64,000 nucleotides of DNA from Arenicola marina (Eukaryota; Annelida; Polychaeta; Arenicolidae). Below the pieces are notes generated by a model. That model was given only the letters and a program-made list of their open reading frames with translations. It did not search any database and was not told the DNA's origin. Below are positions 55,936-64,000 of this stretch, in pieces; position 1 is the first letter of the stretch, and each line of letters opens with the position of its first letter. The position numbers and the translations under genes were made by a program. The stretch spans positions 26,158,254 through 26,222,253 of the forward strand of contig OZ025260.1 in NCBI GenBank assembly GCA_964019135.1, read 5' to 3'.

Positions 55936-58900
55936 GTGAGTGGAAATCTAATAACAACATCGTTATATAGGGGTCTGGACTTTTTGATAAGAGACAGCGA
56001 TCTTTCGTTGTGAGGTTTTAATCGCCAGGGGGCGCTCAAATGAAAATGTTCATATACGGCGATGAGAAAAGATGTCTCAAGCGCCCACCGTAAACCAACA
56101 GCGATTGTTCCTGACGCTCTATCCTGTTAACGCACCCCACCACCCCCGCCCCGGCCATCCACTCTCCTTGGGTTGACATCAAGATGGTTTGTTTTACCCG
56201 GGAGGGCTTCCATTGGCTGATCCAGAACTCTGTCAGTCTTCCGGAGCGTGGATGCCCGGTTTCTGGATTCCCAAGTATGGTGTAGACCCCTGTCTTGAAG
56301 GACTTCACAAACAAATATGAAAGAACCGCTCCCCAAGGTTCGCCATTTGTGCGTAAGAACACTTATCCCACTAGATGTAGCATCCAGTATCCGAGTTTTG
56401 TTTCCCTTGAAAACCCTTGAATCATAGAAATAAACTGTTGTCAATATTCGTAATTGCTACTGGTGAATAACCCATATTCCATATTCCCGATTTGTATAAG
56501 GGATTAAGAGGATCAGATTGGGGCTGAGGCTAAGGAGAGGAGAAGGGGTCTACAAGGGGGAAATGGCGACACGCGACACAGGCATATTTGAACAATCGAC
56601 ATTCGACATTGACCCCCACTGAGGTTCTGTAAAAGCGACATAGGCCCAGAGAGCGGCATTGTAGAAAAAACGACACCGAACTTAGTCAGAAAGCGACACG
56701 GAACGTCGTAAAAAATCGATATTCGACTCACATTGGAAAATTTGAAAAATTGCCACTGGGTATTGCCCCCCCCCCCCCCTTCAGACCCCTATGTATTCAG
56801 GGGCGGATCCAGGGGGGTGGGGGGGGGGGGTCACCCGCCCCAGGCCTCCCCTTTTAGGGCCGAAATTTATACCATTTACAATATATGAAAAACCAAAAAG
56901 CTAAGTCATTACTCAAAAGCGACCCTTCTTTTCCAGCATATCTGGATCCGACCCTGATATTCATGCATATATCCCGATTTGACTTGCAGGCGTGCCTGTT
57001 AATAAAAACGACTCAATACAATTCGTGGTTATCCCGTTGTTTCAGGATCCGTCCAGCATAGACTACCAGCCTTACCTCTTCACTAACGTCAACTTCACGA
57101 CATTCCAACTGTTCCACGATATGCCTCCCCCAGAACCCCCGAAACCTTCCACGAGGGCCGTCCTGGGGGGTGGCGCAGCACAACCTCCCGTGGCAGGTTC
57201 CAGACGGCATCCCGCCCCTGCAGTATGCGGTGTCTGCAGACGCGCTGTCTCTGGTTCTGAATGCCACGCTGCAGTTGGCCAAGAACGAGAGTGCCATCAT
57301 CTGTCCGCCATATTGTTCCCATATACACACGGTGCACGGCGACACGCTTACGACATACCTCAATGAGGTTGGTGCCCCACATAATGACATCATACAGTGT
57401 ACTCCGCTTAATTGCAACATCTGTTTGTCAACACAATTACTCCCTTCTCGTTGAATTGGCGGTTCTTAAGGGTACTCCGGCGGTCGGCTTGCCGGGATCT
57501 GCAACTGCTCACTGCATGAAGACACAACGGCGGTCCTATAGGTACTTCGGTGAAAAGGATATAAGTCTTTGCATACACGTGTTGGGTTTAGAACACCTGT
57601 TTTACCCCCTCCTCAGCCCCCGCAACTCCATAACTTCCCTTGCTATTGGAATTATCCTCACGCGAATTTTATTCCCGATTTGTTAATCCGCAGATCTCTA
57701 TACTGGGACAGACTGGACGGATTCACTATGACGGCCACATGTATCGGAGAGACATCTTCCTGCAAGTGATGTTCCTCAACCAAAGTGGGCTGGTGAACAT
57801 CGGCTACTGGGCCCACTTCCCAGGGGCCAAGACCGAGATCAAGGTCAAACCGTACGAGAAGCGAGACGACTGGAAGACTCCGAACCCCCTGGGCAAGGGT
57901 GTCGTCCAAATTGTCACCATTGTGGTGAGAGAGAGGGAAAGAGAAGGACATTTTGTGGGTTATTTAATCAATACCGTGTTATGTACGTCGAATACATCAT
58001 AATAAAAAGAAACCCATCGAATATATATATATGAGAATAAAGTAATGTTGCACTAAATCCTAATGCTAAGTGCCATTGACTGGTTGGGGATAGTCCCATT
58101 AAGACACAAACGCCGCTGGCATGGAACCCATGTCAAGTCAGTAAGCACCAAGTAGTTGATCGTAAGTTGGATGCTATATGGAAAGTTTTGGCACGCGTCT
58201 TTTCGGGATGTTGTGTAGTATCCAGGCAGTGTGTTTTTAATTAGTGGCAAGAAGGGATACAGTTTGCACAAGCAAAGTAATTAAAACAGAAATGTTTTTG
58301 GCATTAACTTGATAACACATATTGTTGCGGCAGGACCCACCGTTCGTCATGCGCAACGAGGATTTCGACACTCAGGTGGGCAATGCACGTTACCAAGGTT
58401 ACCTGATCGAACTGATTGCCGAGATCGCGCGTCGCCTGGACTTCCGGTACGAGTTGTACGAGTCCCCGGATGGCAACTACGGCAGCTCCAACAGCAAGGG
58501 CGAGTGGAACGGCATGATTCAGGAGCTCATTATCGGGGTCAGTATGGATGTCTTAATATTCAATTGTCATATCTCAGGCCAGGCTTCGTGGATCAATGCA
58601 TGATTCAGGAGCTTACGGCAGCATATTAGGGCCATGTCGCCACACTTTCCGAGGTCAAAATTTCGCGTGGGTGAATCGAAATTTCGTGATCGGAAGTCGA
58701 AATTTCGCGTTTGTGAAGGAGAAATTCAGTGATCAGAAGTCCACATTTCCTGACTGGAGGTCCACCCCTCGTGAGCGGAAGTCGAAATTTCACATAAGTT
58801 TGCGCTATTTAAGTAATGAACGACAACATTCCAATATCTTGATAATGAATGCAAAAACTGCATTTTCTGGATAATGAACAGTTTTGGTAGATATTGACTA

Positions 58901-61900
58901 ATATTGACTGAATATTGGGGAGCTGTTTTGACTTGACCTTATGTGGGGATTTAGAAAGCAAGACTTTCAAAATGCCTACATCCTTCCCGCCCTCCCAACC
59001 TCACCCTTCCACATGGGCTTACCATAGTCGATTTTCCTGCGTCCAAACATGGAACATGAACTACGCCAATCCTGAGCAGAACTAATGCCTTGTTATAACA
59101 ATTTTATAAGTACGTTAAAGAAAACGCTGTCGTGCATTTCCCCAAATAAAGCACCCAGGGCGTTCTTTAACTAGTACACAATCACCGTTTTAAATAGAAC
59201 CCATACATTGACTTATTTAGCGTATGCATTTTAATATTCTGATGAGAACACTGCTCATATGGAACACAACTGCGCTTAACAATTTCGCACCTTTCGCATT
59301 TTGTTTGTCTATTTCCCATGCAACTGCAACGTTTATCGAATTGTGACTATATGGTCCTGTGCACACATCAGCAAACCGCGGGAGTCGGATGGTGGACTGA
59401 TTGGCAACGCGTATTATGACAGTCGATCGACTCGTGCAATACTGCACGTCCCATTAGCGTATTTGCATCATAATACCTTTAGACCATTCAGCGTTCTTTA
59501 GCATGACGTCAAACGCGTGACGCATACCCTCAACAGCAGGAGGTCACCGCGACATATCGATCTGTTAAAAGCATTCTACTTCACCGCTGTGACTCATCTG
59601 CAAAAAAAGTCAGGTTATTTTTTTCCCGTGGGAGATTTTTTTTTTCATTCGTGACAGGCTTAATAATGGTTTCATTAGTGAGAATAAATAATGCGGTGGT
59701 CACATATTGTAGTAAGACTGGAAGGTCGTCTGTTACTTTGGCACATGTTACGCAGAAGTTGTTCACATTTGCATTGACTTTAAGAGACAGATAGATATGT
59801 AGCGGCCCTTTGGCGGGTTCATCGTATAGCTGGCTCGGTTTATTCTGCTTACTTCGGTGCGATTGTAGGTGTTGGGGGGGGGGGGGGGGGGGGGGCAAGG
59901 GGTATTTGCGTTCCCCGTGACTGGGCATTTCATTTCACCGTGAACTGGGAATGAGCAAAATAATTGTTCGTGAACTGGGAATGGGGTAGTAGCCGAGGAT
60001 TTTCATTAATCGTGAACTGGGAATTTTAACATTAAATAACCGTGAGTCGGAGAAATCGTCAATCTAGTATCGTATATCTGCCCTTTCATTGCATGCGGAG
60101 AGTTATGCTTTTAATTCATCGTGACCTGGGAATAAAGAAATTTATTCTTCGTGATTTGAGAACACGACCCCCCCCCCTTGCCCCCTCCTTGTTTCTATTG
60201 CTATTATTATGTCACAATCAAGGGTAATGGGACTGTAAGGCACTGCAGTTCCAACGTCAGCGATTATGACTGGCAAACGCTACGATTTAATTAATACAGT
60301 ACCGCGCATATCATAAGTGCACCTTGATAAACTATTTCTGACTCATACGCATCTTGATAATTTCAACATGTCAATAAGTAACTACAGTGGATAGTATTAA
60401 CAAAAGAAGAAAATGATTGTGGAGAGTCCCATTAGGAAGGTTAGTCTGTACCATGGAAACGACATTTCCCATTCGTATTTATCTACGTATATATCCATTA
60501 AATGATTGAATAAAAGTATGATATGCCAATTGCAACGCAGGGAACAATGTTGGCGTTACTGTTTTCGAATTGCAAATAGCCGATACAACGTACACTATGT
60601 AATATGCCTAAATTACAACATTACCGTAGTCGTATGTCGTATTAATACTTCTGCCCCACCACCCTGACCTCTGCCCTTCCCCTGCTACAGAATGCCTCCA
60701 TGTGCCTAGGCGCAATATCCATTACATCAGAACGCGAAAGCGTAGTGGACTTCACCAAGCCCTACAAGCAGAAGATGTTCAACTTCCTGATGAAGCGGCC
60801 GGAGAAGAAGACTTCCATCTTCCAGTTCCTGTGGCCCCTCTCCACCCAGGTCTGGCTGCTCACCATCTCCAGCATGGTGGTCGTCGGCGGGGTTCTCTTC
60901 GTCATGGACAAGGTCAGCTCCAACAGCCGCCAGGGGCGGGCCGGACGCTTCGATCTCAGCGAGAGCATCTGGTTCGCCTACGGCTCGCTAGTCGGCGCCG
61001 GCACGGAGATTGTACCGCGGACGGTATCCGGGCGCCTCCTGACGGGAGCCTGGTGGTTTTTCGGATTGATCCTGGTGTCTTCGTACACGGCCAACCTGGC
61101 TGCCTTCCTCACCGTGGTCAAGATAGAGACGCCCATCAAGTCCGTGGTCGATCTGGCCGCGCAGAACAAGATCCAGTACGGCACGGTGAAGAATACGTAT
61201 GCCAACTCCATGTTCCGGCACTCAACCCTGGATACTTTCTCCAAGATGTGGCAATACATGGATACCTTCGACACGCTGGTCGATAACTTCTCAGTCGGCT
61301 TGGATAAGGTCAAGCAAGGCGACTACGCCTTCATCTGGGACTCCCCTATCAACAAGTACATTGCCATGTTTGAATGCGACACGATGGCCGTCGGGGAGCC
61401 CTTCGATGAAAAGGGCTACGGCATCGGTGTGCCTATGGGCGCCCCCTACCGGGATGACGTCACCATGATGATCCTCAGTTTAAGCGAAGAGGGCTTTATG
61501 CAGAAACTGGACGAAAAGTAGGTGTTTACCCAAAGCGAAAAAGTGTTGGTGCTTCATTCTGTACGGCAAGCATGTCAAGCCTACTCATGTGCTTAGTCTT
61601 AGAAAATATAGGTAGTCCACGGCTACGTGATTTCAAAAGACTTAAGGGGCCGGCCCGGTAGCTCAATGGGTTAGAGCGCTCTCCTATGGTGCTCTGACCA
61701 CATGAGACCCTAACGGCACGTGGATCGGTGATTCGCGCCCCGCTGTGGCCATGTATGTGTGGTCGCAGAATAAAGATCCCATGTCCTTCTTCACAAAGAG
61801 TATATGGTTATCCTTGGGGACATGGCTCCACTCTCCCTTCCTTCTCCCATTGACGCGATATGACCAAAAGTGGTTAAAGCGTCCTGAATATACAACCAAC

Positions 61901-62913
61901 CAAAGGACTTACACGTAAGGATAAATAAACACAAACAAACACGATCAAAAGACATATGACGAAAATTATCAATGTTCGTCATAATAATGGCTTTATTAAT
62001 TAATATATTGACATGGTCCTGTTTCAGGTGGTGGAGAGGCGGTGAGTGTCCGGAATTTAAGGAAATCACAACAGCGGGGACGAAAGAACTCAACCTGACG
62101 AACGTCGCTGGTGTGTTTGTCGTCGTTGCCATGGGTGCATTGTTGGCGCTCGTCGCCTGTGTGTTTGAGTTTATATGGCTACGATCTCGGAAACAGAAAA
62201 AGGTAAGTGCGGTTGCGCACTATTAAATCATACCAGGTCCCTTAACTGTAATTAGTACTGACCTCAGGTTGACCAACTGCACAACCAAAGGTAGATTTCG
62301 GTGAATTTGAACAATTACCATAACTGTAATATGCGAAAAAACATCTGGTGCGCAAGCGAAGAACGAAAGCAAGAAAAAAAGCGAAGAAACTGCTGATAGT
62401 TTCACACCCTTCGGTCATTAAACGGCAGCAGAAGGTGCACGTATATCCCATAATATAATGTTAGATAGTTGCCGCATGTAGTCAAAGCAGCTTCGTAAAG
62501 TTGGTCTTGCAGTAACTTAAATTATCCACCGCACTAATTACACATCATATTATTGTATTTATGTTGTAAAGCAACATAAAGTACAGTATTTAGGAAATAT
62601 ATTGATGAGATATATTTATTAAAGTATACTATTTATGAAATGTATTTATTAAAGTATAGTAATTATGAAATGTATTTATTTAAGTATAGTATTTATGGAA
62701 TGCCTTTATTAAAGTATTTATTACAGTATATATTTGTATTTGCCTATATAGAGGCCAACAACATTCATTGCTATTTTAGACCAATCACGCGCCCTGTTTC
62801 AGGCACCTCCTCATGACGTCATGGAGCGAGAAGGCAGCAACGTGGCCTTGAAGTCGTCCATATATGTTAACAGTGCCAACAACTCGTTCACGCGCAAGGA
62901 GAGCAGAATGTAG
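55882..62913 (+). CDS. Ionotropic glutamate receptor, 3' seven exons (gene span, partial)
   Basis: The exons 55882-55935, 57046-57367, 57694-57924, 58334-58537, 60691-61517, 62028-62202 and 62803-62913 join in phase and give about 640 residues. In order they encode the end of the amino-terminal domain (ALRLSMLSDRYAWLVVNL), S1 of the ligand-binding domain (RYQGYLIEL, ITSERESVVDF), M1, the pore loop, M3 with SYTANLAAFLTV, S2, M4 and a short tail. Such receptors are tetrameric ligand-gated cation channels of the plasma membrane. The amino-acid-binding Arg is present, and in S2 the sequence AFIWDS resembles GluN1, the glycine-binding subunit, while the pore and M3 region resembles AMPA/kainate-type receptors. 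One exon has an extra base. The upstream exons, including the signal peptide, were not found. Confidence 0.93.
56567..56790 (-). mobile_element. Dispersed GTGTCG-rich repeat, copy 3, in an iGluR intron
   Basis: Words gcgacacaggcatatttgaa, cgacaccgaacttag and gcgacacggaacgtcg match the 38630 copy in the same orientation; a C run and cttcagacccctat follow, and ggggtctac precedes. Confidence 0.8.
56798..56956. mobile_element. hAT-like MITE, 159 bp, in an iGluR intron
   Basis: Starts CAGGGGCGGATCC and ends GGATCCGACCCTG. The 5-bp flanks are gtatt (56793-56797) and atatt (56957-56961), a target-site duplication with one change. It lies 89 bases before iGluR exon b and touches the GTGTCG-type repeat on its left. 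Confidence 0.75.
57046..57367 (+). CDS. iGluR exon b (amino-terminal domain), with one extra base
   Basis: The acceptor cgttgtttcag starts DPSSIDYQPYLFTNVNFTTF, and the end (LQYAVSADALSLVLNATLQL ... TYLNE|GTTGGT) is in another frame. Both ends are phase 0 yet the length is 322, so one base too many lies between about 57120 and 57170. That stretch has a CCCCC run and a GGGGGG run, so an assembly indel or a polymorphism is likely. Confidence 0.85.
57694..57924 (+). CDS. iGluR exon c (end of amino-terminal domain, linker to S1)
   Basis: ISILGQTGRIHYDGHMYRRD is the conserved GLTG.I.F strand and NIGYWAHFPG the N..IG.W motif. Ends VVQIVTIV|GTGAGA, phase 0. Confidence 0.93.
58334..58537 (+). CDS. 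iGluR exon d (ligand-binding S1, first part)
   Basis: Begins DPPFVMRNED and contains RYQGYLIELIAEIARRLDFR and WNGMIQELIIG, the standard S1 blocks. Phase 0 at both ends; donor GGG|GTCAGT. Confidence 0.93.
58538..60690. other. iGluR intron with small repeats
   Basis: It contains a diverged tandem repeat of gaaatttcg words at about 58660-58800 and the poly-G-ended MITE at 59873-60182. The sequence gcatgattcaggagct from the end of exon d is repeated at 58600-58615. No exon seen. Confidence 0.6.
59873..60182 (+). mobile_element. Poly-G-ended MITE, copy 2
   Basis: It begins with about 20 G followed by caaggggtatttgcg and ends acgaccccccccccttgcccc. The interior matches 35225-35582 throughout (catttcaccgtgaactggga, gaataaagaaatttattctt). 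The two ends (G-run plus CAAGG and its complement) form an inverted repeat. Confidence 0.85.
60691..61517 (+). CDS. iGluR exon e (rest of S1, M1, pore, M3, most of S2)
   Basis: Starts after cccctgctacag with NASMCLGAISITSERESVVD; the Arg of SERE is the invariant ligand carboxylate contact. M1 is WLLTISSMVVVGGVLFVMD, the pore loop AYGSLVGAGTEIVPRTVSGR has Gly at the Q/R/N site, and M3 carries SYTANLAAFLTV. In S2, YGTVKNTYANSMF lacks the Ser-Thr pair of AMPA receptors and AFIWDSPINKYI has Trp-Asp where AMPA has Leu-Glu. The donor AA|GTAGGT (phase 2) is used before an apparent TAG. Confidence 0.95.
61645..61901 (+). mobile_element. tRNA-derived SINE, family B, in an iGluR intron
   Basis: Plus-strand tRNA-like head ggccggcccggtagctcaat with an A box (tagctcaatgggttagagc) and a B-box-like ggtgattcgcgcc; ends aaccaacc. 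Flanked by aaaagactta (61635-61644) and aaaggactta (61902-61911), a near-perfect target-site duplication. Confidence 0.92.
61912..61990 (-). mobile_element. Left-end fragment of the long CRE-rich repeat
   Basis: On the minus strand it reads ttattatgacgaacattgat, ttttcgtcatatgtc, gatcgtgtttg, which is the first 60-70 bases of the elements at 14137 and 27375, then stops. It directly abuts the SINE at 61645-61901. Confidence 0.75.
62028..62202 (+). CDS. iGluR exon f (end of S2, M4)
   Basis: Acceptor ggtcctgtttcag. WWRGGECPEF has the S2 cysteine, NLTNVAGVFVVVAMGALLAL is M4, and the helix is followed by a basic stop, RSRKQKK. Donor AAG|GTAAGT, phase 0. Confidence 0.94.
62560..62740. repeat. AT-rich tandem repeat of about 31 bp in the last iGluR intron
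   Basis: Four to five imperfect units of ttaaagtatagtatttatga plus aatgtattta. Simple degenerate array. Confidence 0.8.
62803..62913 (+). CDS. iGluR exon g (C-terminal tail and stop)
   Basis: Acceptor ccctgtttcag, 36 codons (APPHDVMEREGSNVAL ... TRKESRM) and TAG at 62911-62913. The tail is short and has no typical PDZ-binding end. Confidence 0.85.
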   Translation, partial: APPHDVMEREGSNVALKSSIYVNSANNSFTRKESRM

Positions 62914-64000
62914 CCGGACAACACGGGGGACTATCAAAAATATGTATATATGTGTATATCAAATGATGACAAAGACAGTCCAAAATACATGTCACGCCTG
63001 CCAAAATTCACATGTTGACGCACCTTGGTAACCGTTACTGATTGCACTCCCCCCCCCCCCACCCCACCGGGTGTGAATTGTAATCCAGCCTGATTGCTCG
63101 AGTCAAAACCTCCTGTGTTTCGTAATGTATTAATATTGATATACATTCATATACCTCTGTTCGAAAGCATGTGAGTACATTTACAATATTGTGCAATATT
63201 AATTACAAATGATATGTATTCCATAGCTTGTGTGTACGTTTTATTGTTGTGTTGATGTTATGTTATTGCATTTTATGCTCGTATGGTAGTATCAAACTGT
63301 AAGTTATATGTTATACGTGCATAGTAATAGAAAGAACCTGTAATAAAAGTTTGATATATTATGCCCTTTCACGTGTACTGCAAGACTGTTTTATGTTTAA
63401 TGACACTCAATTGCGCACGCATACTGCGTGTTAGTTGTGTGTAATTTCTCTTTACAGCAAGTGAGCATTAAAGCAGGTGTCCAACCTAATCTGATCGCGA
63501 TCTGCACCGAAAGTTTACATGTTAAAATTAATTTGGCGAGTTATAACGCTTCGTTTTGGCCGACTGGTAAGGAAAAGGAAATTAAGGAAAACCGGCCCAT
63601 CAATGTCGAGCAGCACGCCATTTTGCCAGAGGAAGTGACGTATATTGTGACCTTTCATGTGGCGCCGCCTTACGTTACAACTGGAATTTATCTGGCATAG
63701 GGAACTCTTCACAGTGGAGGTACCCTTCAGAGGGAACGCGTGAAACAAGAGATCAGGGGCGCGATTTACGGATGAATTGCTGCAGTTTTATCCTTTTTGC
63801 ACAGTATAGCACGATATAGCCTTATAGGCTGCAAGTGCAGGTCTACCTCCGTCAAATCAATGACTAAAACACTAAAACTCGCAGCGAACATGGCCGAGTT
63901 GGGCGCATTATGACGACTGATCTCTGGGCAATACGCCGCAGATGTGGAACATTTGGTGAAATACGGTGGGCCAACTAGACCGAAACTTACCGTTGACACC
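62914..64000. other. iGluR 3' region and downstream; nothing else supported
   Basis: It contains a C run at 63049-63062, the candidate poly(A) signal, and an open frame of 90 codons at 63428-63700 preceded by tctctttacag (63449-63459) and with plausible composition (QVSIKAGVQPNLIAICTESL) but no known domain. That frame could be an exon of another gene; I cannot decide. Confidence 0.4.
63342..63347 (+). terminator. Candidate poly(A) signal of the iGluR gene
   Basis: AATAAA about 430 bases after the stop codon. It is the best candidate that I can see, but it is not proven. Confidence 0.45.

Noticed and set aside
56036-56444. Two overlapping minus-strand frames of about 105 codons
   Set aside because: I considered a LINE or host exon but could find no domain motif; the sequence lies in the iGluR intron next to repeats.
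57013-57420. 135-codon minus-strand frame opposite iGluR exon b
   Set aside because: Antisense shadow; the plus strand is conserved with splice sites.
60978-61313. 111-codon minus-strand frame opposite the iGluR channel exon
   Set aside because: It is an antisense shadow of a GC-rich conserved exon.
61645-61730. A tRNA gene on the plus strand
   Set aside because: It is the head of a SINE B copy with a degenerate B box and flanking target-site duplications.

Overview
The window looks like animal nuclear DNA, most likely from an invertebrate deuterostome. Amphioxus is my best guess and a hemichordate or echinoderm is possible, but the species is inference. The grounds are GT-AG introns, an animal-type ionotropic glutamate receptor (iGluR), tRNA-derived SINEs, many small inverted-repeat elements, and an unusual number of poly-G/poly-C runs. 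There are no operons, bacterial genes, CRISPR arrays or true tRNA/rRNA genes. One 200-base assembly gap lies at 39646-39845.

Layout. 1-440: a minisatellite. 3660-4995: a tandemly duplicated block containing a SINE and an inverted-repeat element. 6082-6999: an uninterrupted 305-codon ORF of unknown function. 7000-21900: gene-poor, with a GC-rich palindromic MITE (11056-11422) and the first copy (14137-16775) of a long repeat. 21909-22038: a signal-peptide exon with no partner found. 25555-26175: a 31-bp minisatellite. 27375-29782: second copy of the long repeat, about 13 kb downstream. 31157-31410 and 37013-37380: two SINEs with perfect target-site duplications, the second interrupted by a 107-bp element. 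33960-35060: a LINE remnant. 39383-39645: a 122-bp satellite running into the gap.

The gene-rich part is 42-63 kb. On the minus strand are a small secreted-protein gene (44271 to 42476, four exons) and a larger type I membrane receptor gene (55075 to 47870) with a signal peptide, a galactose-binding/discoidin-like region, IPT/TIG (plexin-like) domains, one transmembrane segment and a short tail. The receptor also has a second, upstream pair of galactose-binding exons, one with an in-frame stop. On the plus strand, from 55882 to 62913, lie the last seven exons of an iGluR: the end of the amino-terminal domain, the whole ligand-binding domain and channel, and the C-terminus. Its earlier exons were not found. 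They may lie upstream across the minus-strand receptor gene, which would then be nested in an iGluR intron.

Most of the rest is young and old mobile DNA: two tRNA-SINE families, several MITE families with readable target-site duplications, the long repeat rich in CRE palindromes, and simple repeats. No retrovirus-like, LTR or capsid-bearing element was recognised.
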